DNA of 64,000 bases from Coffea arabica (lineage: Eukaryota; Streptophyta; Magnoliopsida; Gentianales; Rubiaceae), in contig NC_092329.1 in assembly GCF_036785885.1 (NCBI RefSeq), positions 5,208,001 to 5,272,000 of the forward strand, written 5' to 3'. The position numbers were made by a program, and so were the translations under genes. Of the stretch, positions 47,434 to 61,836 are shown in pieces. The notes below the pieces were generated by a model. The model was given only the letters and a program-made list of their open reading frames with translations. It ran no database searches and was not told the origin of the DNA. The number at the start of each line of letters is the position of its first letter. Position 1 is the first letter of the stretch.

Positions 47434-48690
47434 CTATGAAGGAGAAGGGGCCGATTCAGAAGCGGCTAATGGTGGGAATTTAAAGTGGGGAAGCCAACAT
47501 GGAATGTAGGTGAACGTTGCCCAGTAAGGACAGTACCTTGGTCGTGCAAAGAAATGAGCACACTCCCACACTGATCTCTGAAATGGTAGACCAGCAATGC
47601 AGTTCTTCCTTACATCAAGAACTCCCTTCTTAATCAGATTCCAGCAAATTGGCCCAACTGTTGTGAAATAATTATCAGACAGCGAAAGGTTGGCCAAATT
47701 TCCCAGCGCACAGACCACCTCTGGCACCATGCCATACAGATAATTCCCGGCAAAATTCAGCACCTCTACTTTCTTCAGGCATCCCAAGGAGAAAGGTATA
47801 GGACCTGTTAACAGATTGTTACCCGCGTCAAATACCACAGCTTCCTTTAAAAAACCCAATTCATAGGGCAGGCAACCGGTTAACAAGTTGTCAAGGAGTA
47901 ACACTTCAGTCAGACTGGCCATGGCTCTAAATAAACCGCGAGGAATGGGGCCAAAGAATTTGTTATTGGCTAGAGTGAGATAGAAGGCGCGAGTGTTGCC
48001 AATGTTTTCAGGCAGCCTCTGCATAAAATTGTTGTTGTTCAGAAAAATTGCATCGAAAGCCTGCGTGAACAATTGAGGTGGTACTGAGCCTGCGAAAAGG
48101 TTGAACCGAATGTCCAAGAAAGACAGACTATTCATACCTAGAACGGCGGTAGGAAATGGCCCAGAAAACTGGTTATTACTGATGTCTAGCTCATATAGGT
48201 AGGGAAGCTTGGAAATGTCTGCCGAGATGGTCCCGGAGAAGTTATTGGAATTGGCATGGAACAGGGCTAAATCAGGGAGCTGATCAAGGAAGCCATCCAG
48301 GGTTGGAGCACTAAGTTGGAATCCATTGAAATCAATAGAAGCAAGAGCAATAGCCGAACAGTTGTCCGGGGGGCTAGTGCAATAAAAGCCTGTATAGTTG
48401 CATATATCAGCCCCAACCCAAGATTTGGTGATTCCTAGAGGATCAGAGGTGATTATTTTCTTAAATTTCAGGATAATGGGGTACACCACAGCCAATCTCA
48501 GGTCTGCAAAAATCAGCGGCTCCAAACTTCCTTCTACAGGTTCTGCAACCGGTGCGTCTGACAATTGGTTGCTGCTCCCACCAATGATGACCTCAAGCGG
48601 TTCTGCATTTTTTCCTTGGGTGCTAACAATCAGAGAAGCTAAGATGAGGCTGAGAATAAGATGCTTAATATTGGTAAAAATTCTATGCAT
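47434..48690 (-). CDS. Secreted LRR protein, At4g06744-like, intronless
   Basis: A single-exon frame of 418 residues. It starts with a signal peptide (about 1-26, hydrophobic core LILSLILASLIVS), then an acidic Pro/Glu segment (about 27-60). A cap region contains WVGADICNYTGFYC with paired cysteines, followed by about nine to ten plant-type LRRs (about 112-345) such as LPYLYELDISNNQFSGPFP. The C-terminal cap is cysteine-rich (CIAGLPFQRSVWECAHFFAR, then YCPYW). The architecture matches the N-terminal half of the leucine-rich repeat extensins (LRX), but the long Ser-Pro extensin tail is missing; the protein ends after PPLAASESAPSPS, only a vestige. LRX-type LRRs bind RALF peptides in the cell wall; whether this short form does so is inference. 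Potential N-glycosylation sites include NYT, NFS and NLS. It is predicted to be apoplastic. Confidence 0.93.
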   Translation of the reverse strand: MHRIFTNIKHLILSLILASLIVSTQGKNAEPLEVIIGGSSNQLSDAPVAEPVEGSLEPLIFADLRLAVVYPIILKFKKIITSDPLGITKSWVGADICNYTGFYCTSPPDNCSAIALASIDFNGFQLSAPTLDGFLDQLPDLALFHANSNNFSGTISADISKLPYLYELDISNNQFSGPFPTAVLGMNSLSFLDIRFNLFAGSVPPQLFTQAFDAIFLNNNNFMQRLPENIGNTRAFYLTLANNKFFGPIPRGLFRAMASLTEVLLLDNLLTGCLPYELGFLKEAVVFDAGNNLLTGPIPFSLGCLKKVEVLNFAGNYLYGMVPEVVCALGNLANLSLSDNYFTTVGPICWNLIKKGVLDVRKNCIAGLPFQRSVWECAHFFARPRYCPYWATFTYIPCWLPHFKFPPLAASESAPSPS

Positions 48691-48952
48691 TCTGTTCAGT
48701 AGAAAGCCAGAGGCAGAAAGAAAACAAAGGCCATTGCAGAAAAGGGAAGATCATTTCTTTTATACTACCAATACTATTTACTAGTCTTGAAACTTCTTTG
48801 TGGTGTGCAGCGTGCTAGGCTTGTGTTTTATTCTTCTCCAATATTGATAGTCTTCTAGACTACAGCCAACATTAAACATGGGATTACAGACCACTACTTT
48901 GGTTCTGCTGATAACATATTAGCAAACATGCACAACAACAACAACAACAGAC

Positions 48953-49014
48953 CACTATGCACTTAGTAATAGCTATAAAATGCACCATGCACTTAGTAAT
49001 AACTATAAAATGCA
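48953..49014. repeat. About 30-bp tandem repeat, two copies
   Basis: ATGCACTTAGTAATAGCTAT and ATGCACTTAGTAATAACTAT, each followed by AAAATGCA, lie in tandem, preceded by an (ACA)n run. Confidence 0.85.
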
Positions 49015-52010
49015 TAACTAGGATCTATAACACATAAAAATTACTCCAGTAAGATCGCTATGCACTACTAAGAAATACTCCAACTGGCCACCAAGAACAA
49101 AAGGTTTAATGGTGGGCACAATGGTGCGCGCATGCTCTCCATTATTAAAGGTATGGCTGAAGAGGACATCTATAGTTCTTTTTAGACAATTTGCTGTTCG
49201 ATTTAGATAAACTGACTAGTCTCATCTCCTCCTTATAATAATATGTTTATGTTTCCTTTTTTCCTTTTTCTTCTGTCATTTTTCTTGTCGGGAGAGTGAA
49301 AAATGCTTAATAAAGTGTGTGGATTCGCTATTTGTGATATATTTTAGGCCTAATCCAGCTATCTAGCATCAAGAATTGGAAGTGTCTGCATTCCACTGAA
49401 AACAATCTTGCATCTTCAAAGTGGAAGGAGACTGGATCGAGGATAGTTATTTCCATATTTATTTATGATTTCGAGAAAGCAGCAGCATTAACAGTTCGAG
49501 CGTATTTGCTTTTTCTTTTTTTTTTTAATTCACAATGGGAGATTTAATTAAACTGAAATTATCTTGTAAAAACAAAACAATTGAGGGAAACATTGATCCA
49601 TCTCTTTGCTTTCTTTTAGAATACAAGAAGGTATGTTTCCAATTTGTTTGGTAGGACTACTTCAGCTTTATTTCCCAATATGTTCACAATCCTAAATTTT
49701 CTAAATGACCCAAATTTTTGTTGTTGCATTAGCAAACATTAATCACAGATGATTAATTTTGTCAGAAATGAGCTGAAACTAGTCTCTTTTCTTCGGCACT
49801 TTTTCCTTCGCTCAAGTACTTGTTACAAGTGGTTTAATTAATTGAACAGAAGCTTTTGCTTTCTTTCAAACCATGATGCTGCAAAATTTGTTTATAAAAT
49901 ATTCCAATTGTAACTATAATGAAGGATTAAGCAAGTAAGTTCTAAATAGTATCACGTATAATTAATGGTGCTCACACTAGACCTTCTTCCACAAAAGCAT
50001 TTCGAGACGTCTGGTCATCTTAATTTCAAAATTTCTTGGCCAAGACAGCGAATCTATTAGTTCAATTTCTTCTACACGAACATATTAGAGATTTCCCGTC
50101 TGCAAATTCAAGTTTTCTAGTTGGTTCGGATGGAGAGGTTTGGGTAGAAAAGAAAAGAAAGTCAAGGAAAAGAATCCTTGACTTTGTTGGATATAGCAAG
50201 TTATGATCCCGCATTGGAGATTTCATAAAAAAAAAAAATTATTATTGGGAATAAATCACAGGTATTCACATCCTTTTTGAGTTCACAAAAGATGAAAAGA
50301 TTTGTAGAAGTTTACACGCCAATTTAAATGGATTTAAATGGTGGGAAATTATGAAGAGAAATTCCAAAATTTCACTTGCATTTGTCTTGTTTGACTATTG
50401 GGTTAATATACATTTAATGGTCATAAGATTGGCACTCGGAGACTCTCAGGGCACAAGATCTGAAATTAATTTTAATTTCACTCTTAAAATTTTGTTTCAA
50501 TTGACAGTAATGTTAGTTATAACTCTTAAGAAGTGTTTATTCCTTTGAAAAGGTACCAATTTAAATAGGGTTTGTTTTTCTAGAGACATATTATATTCCA
50601 TCCATTCCACGTACATTGATAGGTTTGTATCCTTTTTCATCCATCCCAAATTATAGTTCACTTTCCAATTAAAGAATGTTGTTGACTTGTAACTTTTCTA
50701 AAATACCCTTATTTAATAGAGGTTATTATTGAATATATCCTAACTTATTTAATATAAAGCTAGTTAGTCATACTTCATTTAATGTAAGAGTATTTTTTAA
50801 AAAAATACTAAATTAGATTTATTCTTCCAATAAAATTGAGCTACCGTTTAGAAAAGTTTTCCGCCCAAGTTCAAGCGGAAAAGGAGAGAAACTTGCTCGG
50901 AGCCTGCTAATATTTTTTTAAAAATAAAAATATCCATCTTGTTTTTATAAACCTGTTGAATAAATTTAAATTTCCACTTCTTCTCTTCACCTCTCAGTCT
51001 CACTCTCTTCTTTAAATTTCTATCCTAGACTCTTAAACCAGGCCTCAGTACAGTACTGGGCTATTGGTCACCTTTCCTTCTTTTCATAACAAGGCCAAGG
51101 TAGAAACACAAATACCCCTTGGAGCCCTGTACACTTCAGTCTGACGTTGGATTCTCAGTTTTCACAAGCCGAGTTGAATGAGTTTATCTATTTCGAGGCC
51201 GCCCACGGTTTCATTGAGAACAACATTTTTCCAAAATCGATGATTGAGTCTTTAAACTACTATCACAGAGTTCAGAAATTTATTAAGAATGTCGTACTAT
51301 TTTTTATTTTTTTTTTTGGTGGTAGGAATGATGCATTGAATTAAAACAAATAAATTTAAATGTTGACCGACTCATTCAAAACCGTACGATGAAACAACAA
51401 TAGAAGCCCGTCATACTTTTCTTCAACAGACAAAACAAAAACGTTTTTCAGCCATGAAAAGAAATACTCCTACTCCTACAAGATATGATATGTTACGACT
51501 CGTCAAACGGACTCCACAATGGATGTTCCGTCGTCGCTTTCTCACACCGGCAAGACAGAACATAATTGTGGTGTGCTTTTGACCATTTGAATTTTAACGC
51601 CATTCACCATATAAAAGTTGCCCCGAGTCTTCAACTTATTCGATGAAGCAAAAGTAAATTGGGGAAACGCGATGTATCCATCCATTGACTTTAGAAGCTT
51701 TGCTTGACGAAACATCAATTGAACTCCTAGTCAAAGTAATTTATCGTCGTCTAACCACGTCAATCGTTTAAATTTTCTGCCTTGAGTTTTGACTTTAGTT
51801 ACCAGATTTTATTTTACACACAGGAAAAATGCTTTAGCAGATAAGAATGCCGACTTTCTAGAAGAAGCAATAATATATATCGCAAGAAAAAAATATGGAA
51901 TCAGTAGCTGTTACGAGACTTGAAACATTTTAGAGTCTTAGACCAATGTTCTTGACTTATTTTAACTCTAGTGCATCTGTTTAGCTATATGAAAATAACG
52001 TCTTCGAACC

Positions 52011-52174
52011 CGTTTGGATTGCATTTTCTAAAAGGATTTTGAAGAAAAATTACTGTAACATTTTTTAAAACGTGATTTATGCGAGACTAAAAGATAGTTA
52101 AAGAAAATGGGTCAAATGAATATTCAAGAAAAAGAAACAAATTTTCTCTATAAAGTAGCAATCTAAACAAACCA
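52011..52174. mobile_element. Diverged MITE copy, GTGTTTGGAT family
   Basis: The left end CGTTTGGATTGCATTTTCTA and right end GTAGCAATCTAAACAAACC form an imperfect inverted repeat. The interior AATTACTGTAACATTTTTTA fits the family. Confidence 0.6.
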
Positions 52175-52341
52175 TTTTTTACTATTGATTTTTTTTTTTT
52201 GGCTTAATCATTGACAAAACCTTTTTTACAGTTGATTTTTTTTTTTAAACGATTAGCTCAAGGCCTCGTGACAGCAATACTTTTAACTCCAAGAAGAAGA
52301 CTACACTGCGGAATAGAATTACTTTCCTTGAGAAACACTCT

Positions 52342-52728
52342 TATCTTTTGCTTAGAACTCGGGAAAAAAATCAACAAAAGCGTTCGTTCGTGTGTGTTTA
52401 GAGGGTTATTGCACGGGACAAAATTTTTCCAATATACATTCTCGAATAGCAGTAACAGGTTTCCTTTTAATAATAATAATAAAAAAAAATCAACAGAAGC
52501 TTCCATCCGTCAAAGTTGTAAATGAAGCATAAAAAATGTATCTTTTGCTTAGAACTTGGGAAAAAATCAACAGAAGCTTATGTGTGTTTGGAGGGCTATT
52601 GCGTAAAATTGAAATTTATTCAGTGTGCACTCTTGAACAACAGAGTTACGAGTTTTCTTGTCAATAATAAAAAAAAAAATCAAGAGAAGCTTCCATCGGT
52701 CAAAGCTGTAAATGAAGCATAAAAAATG
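52342..52728. repeat. About 190-bp tandem duplication, diverged
   Basis: Copies at 52342-52537 and 52538-52728 both begin TATCTTTTGCTTAGAAC and end AATGAAGCATAAAAAATG. They differ by many substitutions and small indels, so the duplication is older than those in the SCE1 intron. Confidence 0.9.
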
Positions 52729-54844
52729 TTGTTCAAGTAGAATCAGCCCATAATAATTAAACTTATAGAAAGACGAAACGACCAATTCGTACTTAAATGT
52801 GAGAAGTCAAGAGTTGATAAATCCAATCCAATCCAAAACGAATAAAATAATTAACAAAAAAAAATAATGAAAACCATAAGCCACAATGTGCATTTTGGAA
52901 AAAATTTTCTTTTTAGTACATATATTTGACTTGGACTGAATGAACCCAGAGAGAATCAAACAAGACTTTCGTCATTGATGCACTCACAAGAGCGCAGAGA
53001 TAACTGAAAATTTGCTGCAATATTTGTTTCTTTTTGGTTCATAATAAAATGCTTAGATACATTGGATACCATCAAGAAAACTGTTCTTTGCTTTTGACCG
53101 GACAGAAAAGAAAGGTTACAAAAGCCAAATGCAAAGCTGAAATTCTCTCTCTCTCTCAGAGATTAGAGTTGACAGGCTCATATGAAATGTTGGCACATGT
53201 GAACTAGAAATTGCTACGTCTCCATGACTTGCTGCTGCGTAATTTGATAAACATTTGGATGTCATGGTCACGCATCTATTTTACTCCATAATGCAACCAA
53301 CAACAAACAAGGAACAAATATCTTCGTGTAATAATTAAACACAATTAAAGGTATCTAAATTATTTAACACTCCAACGATTGAAATATAAAAGAATTGAAA
53401 TTCAAAAGTCGTAAGCTATCATCAAATCCACCATCCCTTTTTGACTTTGCCATCCATCTGCGCAATAAGCGTTGGATGGTCAATGACACATCAACCAACG
53501 CCAATGCTCATCAAAGATCAAACCAACATCTCTGCTTTCTAGTATTCTGTCTGTATTATATTCCCACAAAATCCGACCATAATCGCATATAATCTAATCT
53601 CCCCCACATCCATGCACTTATTATACACATACACCCATTCATTTAATTAATAATTAATTCAGACACGTCATATGTATGTAGCGTTATTAACAACTTGCCA
53701 ATCCCCAAAGTCAAATGTTGATGCCTTAAATAAGTAATAACCATCCACCCACCCCTCTTCTCAACTCTCAGCCATTCATCACGTCCCCCTACCAATAAGA
53801 AAAGAGATGTAGTATAGCAGTAATAAAAGTCAATGTGGCAAATTAATCGATTTTACCAAGGAACAAAATTTTAGTAGGCTAATTTCCAAAAAAACAGACT
53901 TATAATAATAAAATGATTAAGGCCCCGTCTGGAGTTAGTTACAGTAGTTTATAAAGAAACAATTCTAATATAAGTATTTTTTTTCAACAAAAATGTTATT
54001 AAATTATCAAAAACTTTTCCAGAAACTTTTAATGCTTTTTATAAATGCACCGCAACCCCATACGGAAATGCAATTTTTAGTGCACGCCAATGCCAATGCT
54101 CAAAATACGTTTTCCTCCTTTTGACAAAATTGTGAAGATTTCATATTGCTAAAAACTTCAAAAGGAGCTATAGCTAGCTAGCTAATGACAATTGGCCGCT
54201 TAACTAATGGGGTTGCACAAAGTCTAAGCAAGTCATCCATCGTGCCATACACGACACGTCTGCTGCCCATCAATTACACAAGTTGACCATTTTTTGAAAA
54301 TTTTCTTCACCCACAATAGGGGGTTTTGACTACTACATATCTGCCTATGCATTTCATTACTTTAATTAATACTCAACCACCACAATTAAATAGGGAACAT
54401 TAGTGAAAGTGGACGACATCTACCACCGTTCATCAATCTGAAACTGAAGTTTAAAGGAAGGAAGAAAATAAATAAAACCCCATTGATATGGAGCGAGTAT
54501 ATAAGGTTAACAAGAAAACAAAGAAAGCCCCACTAATTGACTGATTCAAAATCCACAAATTTGCCATCTTTTCTTTGCATTTCGGAAAGTTACTCTATGC
54601 CGAATACAATTAGTCAAAGAGAGAGAACAAAATAATGTACAAGTGGCCCCTGTTAACCATTAATGTCTAGGCAGCTTCCCGACCCTAAGAGGGTTGACCG
54701 ACTGAGCTTCGTTCCTCAGACCTTTCTCCCTTCTGCCTTCCTCTTCTGGACGGTTCTGATTAGATCATCTTCGTGGTGGGGGCCGGGGGGCCAAAACTTC
54801 TCCGCTCCGTGGAATGGTGCCAATCAACCGATTGACGGTTGAGA

Positions 54845-56372
<1,528 letters not shown>

Positions 56373-56571
56373 CTCCAGGCCCTAAACCATCCACTACAAG
56401 GAAGAAATGGGGTTGAAAGTTGAAAGAGAGAGGCCAAGAAGATGATGGTAAAAGGGAGAGATAAAAGGGAGAGTTAAGGGGGCTGATGGGGTTGAGAAAT
56501 GAGGCACAAGGTGAGGGGCGGAAGGATTTGTATAGGAGGGACGGGGACCGGGGGGATGGAGAGTCAAACTT

Positions 56572-56954
56572 ATGATGCTCTTTTTCTCTCTCCTGTCTGT
56601 CGCTTCTGACCAGCTTCCCGTCAAAGGCTAGAACCAGTATGGTGGGCCCACGTGGTATTTACTTTCTTTATTTCCGTTTGTCTGCTTTTGAGAAAGAGTG
56701 TGAAAGAGCATTGACTCCATCGCTTGTTTTTCCTTCTTTAGGGGGTGGGGGGGTTAAGGGGTGAACCGGTGGAGGAGAGAAATCAGAAATGTGTGGAGTT
56801 GATGAGAATGAGGGGGTGCAGAAGGTCAAAAGGCAGGAATGAGCCGTTGGATTAAATGGGGGTTGGGGAATCAATCAATTGAAATCGGGGAAGTACGTGG
56901 GGTCTTCTGGTGTTTAACTGTGGTTAGGTTGGTGCCAGTGAGGTAGAGTTGACT
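56572..56954 (-). promoter_or_regulatory. Cluster of W-boxes upstream of the WRKY gene
   Basis: Within 200-582 bp 5' of the start codon at 56372 there are four W-box cores: AGTCAA at 56572-56577 (TTGACT on the gene's strand), TTGACT at 56711-56716, GGTCAA at 56824-56829 (TTGACC on the gene's strand) and TTGACT at 56949-56954. W-boxes are the known binding site of WRKY proteins, and clustered W-boxes often mark self- or cross-regulated WRKY genes. This is inference from sequence; a hexamer of this kind also occurs by chance every 1-2 kb. Confidence 0.5.
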
Positions 56955-57380
56955 TTTACCAGCTTTTGATGCAAAAGTCTATCCGCATCTGGGAGAGTTG
57001 GGGCTTTCCGGGACCCACATTGCATCGGCTTTTACCGGACACCGGATGTCTCCTTGGTTAATTTTTTCCATTTTTTTTTTCTTTAAAATTTTTGTGAGGT
57101 GCTTGCCCTTGGAAAGTGTCAAAGGGAATATAAGAAGAGATCTCTTTCCAGCTTCGGATTCTTTTCTTTCTTTGTGCTACTAGATTAGTAGTTTTGTACA
57201 GCTATCATTAGTTTTGGATGGGAGGAAGATAATATATGGAATATCATGGATGACTTGATCTGCCTAATGGAAATCTTAATCAGATTTCACCACACCACAG
57301 GATGAGGATGAGATCCAACTTGCAGCCGTAGATATGTAGGATATGACGAATATTTGGTAGGATTTGAAGATGGTCAATTG

Positions 57381-58220
57381 AATTGATGGGATCCTGTGGC
57401 TAATCAATCGTTTTTCAAGACTCACTCACAAACATGTGGTCTGGTTTGGCCCCTTATTAGCTCCACACTTTTATTAATTGCCATCAATTGACTTTTTGCA
57501 TACCTAGTTTTTTTTTTTTTTTGTTGAATAAATTGTAGACTGGTTACATATTTTAAGTGCGCTCTTGTTACATAATTCAATGTGCTATATACTATATACT
57601 ATAAGGACGTTGACTTTGTAATGTGGTAGAAAAATAAGAAAAGTTGTAAGCTAAAAAGGAAAAAAAAAAATCTAATATACAGAATAAAGGAAACTTTCGA
57701 GTAAGAATAACTCTAACCAGTTTTAAATAAAACAAAATCAATTGAGATACAGTCGATTTTGTGTCAATTAATTTAATGGTTCTAACGACCCTAGCGGTCC
57801 TAGTGTAAATAAATGATCAATTGATGGGATCCTGAGGTTACCATTTACCAAGACATACAAACATGTAGTTTGATTGGCACTTTTTTTTTTTTTTTTTTTA
57901 GCTTTGGTTTGACAACTTTTACAAATCAGGTTGCACAAATCTTTTTTTTTTTCTTATGCTGTTAATTGCTATCAATTGACTTTTTTTCAGGGATCCTATT
58001 ATATTTTGGATAAATTGCTGAGCGGTTTCATATTTTAAGAATGATGCAATGTAAGTGCATTACATAGGACGTTGACTTTGTAAATTAGTGTAGTAAAACA
58101 AGAAAAGGTGTAGTTTATAGAATTCTACGGTGCAGAACATAAGAAAATTAGTCAAAGTAAAAATAACCGTAACCAACTTTGAATGAGTCGATTATGAGGG
58201 AGCCAACTTCGTGTATGATC
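57381..58220. repeat. Diverged tandem duplication of about 440 bp
   Basis: AATTGATGGGATCCTG occurs at 57381 and 57820. Matching blocks follow in the same order: ATCAATTGACTTTTT, GATAAATTG/GAATAAATTG, TTTCATATTTTAAG/GTTACATATTTTAAG, GGACGTTGACTTTGTAA, and AAAATAAGAAAAG/AAAACAAGAAAAG. Many substitutions and indels separate the copies, indicating an old duplication. Both copies carry the TTGACT hexamer. Confidence 0.8.
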
Positions 58221-59089
58221 ATATTTCTAAATTCAGTTGGTACATTTTGATGGCTCGGAATAGGATGACCATAGCAGCAAGTGAATAATTATACTCGACT
58301 TCAAAGTTGGAGAAAAAAAAAATTCAAAGCAAATATGTTCCAAAATTCAAGTTATGTTCCTTCCGTATATGCTTCGGCCTCATGCATTCTTCTGGTTCCA
58401 AAATTCCTTGTGCATATTTGGTCTATTCATTCATTGGTTTCCTATAAATCTTTTCAGCTCCTGCAATAAATAAATGCATTATAAAAAAGATCAGGAAAAA
58501 GTAGTGTAAGATGGCTCATCAAGGCATACATGCAGGATCATGAACCTCTCATACTCTTGTTCATCATGGGGAGCATTGACTTCCTTCCTTCTTTTGAGCA
58601 ATTTTCTATTTTGCTGCCTTAACGATGAAGAAATGAAATGAGAAACCAATGCGGCTGGCTGCTAGTGGACTGGTGGTGTGTTTTGGAAGTAAATAGATTA
58701 TGTAAATTCCTTCCCGTGCCTGAGGAAAACATAAAAGCGAGCGCTAGTCCATCCCGAAATTCTTTCCTTCCCACTGGCATCTATCATGTCTCATCGTTGA
58801 CTATGCGTCAACAAGAAATTTCGCGAGAACTATACCTCCATTTTCCTTTGTCTTGAAGCTCCGAATATTTCAAAATGCTACCTCTTCAATGCAAATGCTA
58901 ACTTAATTATCAGCAATTGGCAAATGAGTGTATTTAGCGCGGTACAATTAGTGCCAGAACTAGGATCCTGTGGTGAGGGGACCTAACGGTCATTTTTAAG
59001 ATAGTTCATGCTGTTAATTTTATATAAGAAACATATTATTTATTTTGATTTAAAAATGTTAGATTCATGAGTAAAGGGTTATGTCCTAC

Positions 59090-59225
59090 ATTGGTCCGAG
59101 AGATGGAGAAAGAGCGGTTAATATGTAAGTAAGGGCTCAAGACCTAATAACTTAAGTTTTTGGGTTAGAATTAAGTTCTTAACTTACATATTGGGCTCTT
59201 TGGTTCCACCTCTCGAGGTGTTTCT
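59090..59225. mobile_element. Possible LTR-retrotransposon or TRIM fragment
   Basis: TGTCCTACATTGGTCCGAGAG and GGGCTCAAGACCTAATAACTTAAGTTTTTGGGTT resemble the end of small plant LTR elements (a TGTCCCACATYGG start and a TTAAGCTTTTGGGTT block). No second LTR or primer-binding site was found, so this is a solo fragment at best. Confidence 0.35.
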
Positions 59226-61769
59226 CCCTAACAAAAAATCCAAATCATTTTTTTTCATCAAAGTGTCGTTAATATTTAATTTGGAACAGATTCAAGATTT
59301 TTGTTAGGGGCAAACAATAAATAAAAAAAATTCTTAAATTTAAGAGGGGCAATATAGCTAAATGAGGGAAATTTATGAAATTCAAAAAGTACAAATATGG
59401 CATAAATTTAAACATTTTAAAAAATTTCAAGATGATTGTATAATTTTATCAAATTTGATGAGGGCAATTGTCCATCCTCGATCGCATGCGTACACTTTAG
59501 ATGTTGCAAGACAAAAAGCAATTGTCATTGCAACTTGCAGTGTTAAAAAATGTTAAAGAGTGTTTGTCAACTCTTAAGTTGCGTTAATTCTTTAACAAAG
59601 GGATACATAGTGATAGTGGACGTTTCGTCATTTCCCTTTTATTCTTTGTTGAGGTTGACTTTGTGGTGTCCATGGCTTTATGCTCCATTTGCACGGCTAA
59701 TTACCTTTTTTTAATGCTTGATTCCTAGTCAATCACACATAAAGTACTCCATCGGAATGCTTTTCCATTAGTATACCACGCTTCAACTACTGGGTTTCCA
59801 TTAGTATGTCTTGAATTAGGTCTTAAAGATATAACCTATGTCCTCCACTAAACCAGATTGAAAAGAAAAAAACAAAAAAAAATTATTTAGTTGGCCTCCA
59901 ACTACTAAACAATACATACGTTCCAGGTTTTAAAAGTGTCAAACGCTCGAATATCCATAGGTTTAGTCGTTTAGTAATGAGCTTATTAATTAACTTTGAT
60001 ATTTACTTGAATATTTTACATTATTTGGAAGGTTGCTTGTAATCTTCTGTTTGAGGTTTTCACTTGAACGCCCTTTAGCAAAAGTTTCTTCTTAATTTCC
60101 TATTGGAACCCTATTATGAATTGACAAGAAAACGTCTCAGGCAACTAAACTTTTGATAAGCTCTCGCAGGTAGTCTGACCTACTGATTCCATAGTCTGGT
60201 AGTTATCAGTAGGTTCCATGGTCGATTCTTGTATGATCTCTCACTGTGTATTTTTGGGACAAAATACTACACAACTTTAAGGGATTAGTTTAATCGAAAA
60301 ACTGGATTACCCCTAAGTAAAAAAAAAACCTAAACTCTTGATAATTTTTCGGTAGGTTATTTACTCGTAATGATTTTGGCTATTGTCCTGCGTCACAGAC
60401 TTCTTGGAGGTGTACATTTGGTATGCATACTAGTTAAAAAATCTTTAGCTGCTGGTTCCACAACCCATACCGGTATTGACAATAATAATTACTACTACAA
60501 ATGTGGAAATTACAATAAGTTATAGACAGTTTTTTGCGTGTAATTCATTTTTCACTCTATTATCCGTATAGTACATGCATATTCACCCCAGAACTTCTGT
60601 AACATTATCTGGGTTGTTAAATTTATTTATCGTTCATAAATCACCCTTCATAAAAGAACTCAGAGATCCTACCATTGAAGCCTGAAGCCAAGAGCTGCAT
60701 TTTTTTTTTATTATTTTTTTTTTTTTTGTGTTTGGTTTGATGTGGACAAAAATACTCCAAAAAATGGATCCAGTTATCAAATTCTGTTTATTCACGGACT
60801 CGGAATTCTTCTTTTCTTGAGATCCACTCAAGCCTCAACTCAGCCGTGGACTAGACAAATGCCTCAACCTGCAATAGCTATACTTGTCCAGCGACCATAA
60901 GCCCACGTCTGGGTCTTTACCAATATAACCAGGCTTAATGCATGCTGACAATTCTCGTGTCTTGAACACTTCGTTGGATTTTGATACCGGAGATTCATTC
61001 GTGTAGAAGATCTCTCTCTCTCTCTCTCTCTTGTAAGGTAGAGTTTGAATGAGTCAAGTTCCATTAGAACATGTTTTCGATTCTTAGGTCACTTATAAAA
61101 ATTTTTACATATCGCCTCTAACACGATCTTTACTATAATAGTAAAATTTGAATATATGATCTTTTATAATAAAAAAAAAAGTAATCAATTTTTATCAATT
61201 GAGCCAAAGTTATGTTGATCATCCTCATCGAAGATCATTCCTAGTCATGTGCACTCAAATTGTTTGAATTAGAACACATGCCAACTGTGGTTTTACTTTC
61301 TTACAATTTTTCTAGCCTCTAAACGCAGAAATATATAATTAAGAGAAATATAAAGGCATTTTGAACCAGGTCCTAAAGTGTAAGACAACCAAAATATCCG
61401 AAAGAAGGAACGGATATTTTTGGAACGTGGTAGGAGAACCAAATGATACTCCATCTCTGTACGTGAAGGCGAGTAGCTAATGCCTCAAACTCGCTAGGGC
61501 AATACAAGTTTGCTACTACACTACAATTCATATGATTGTTACTTGACCAAAGGCTTCCCATCAATTTTTCCTATTAACTCCACATAGACCCAATGAGAAC
61601 CCCCCCCCCCCTTCCCAAAAAAAGGGGGTTTTGGTAGTACCCAAGACATTTTCAAATTTCTCTACATAACTAGTACCACTAATTTCTTTTGTTTTTTCTT
61701 AAGAGAAGCTGTCAGTATATACATTAACACGGTTCGATGAATGGTAAATGAGCAAATTTTGAATTTCAA

Positions 61770-61836
61770 ATGCTATCACTATTAGATATATGATACATGT
61801 GAATGCTATCACTATTAAATATATATGATACATGTG
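61770..61836. repeat. Small tandem repeat inside an AT-rich MITE-like sequence
   Basis: AATGCTATCACTATTAGATA and AATGCTATCACTATTAAATA, each followed by ATGATACATGTG, lie in tandem. The flanks (CTGTCAGTATATACATTAAC at 61711) share motifs with 44760-44890 read on the other strand, suggesting two copies of one further MITE family. Confidence 0.5.

Larger units (their letters stand above)
48691..54844. other. 6.2-kb intergenic region without a supported gene
   Basis: The first few hundred bases are the probable promoter and leader of the LRR gene. Contents are a 30-bp tandem repeat at 48953-49014, a diverged MITE at 52011-52174, and a 190-bp tandem duplication at 52342-52728. A sequence at 53925-54040 starts GGCCCCGTCTGGAGTTAG and resembles a MITE end. 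The last part includes the WRKY 3' untranslated region. Open frames here are short and without motifs. Confidence 0.6.
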
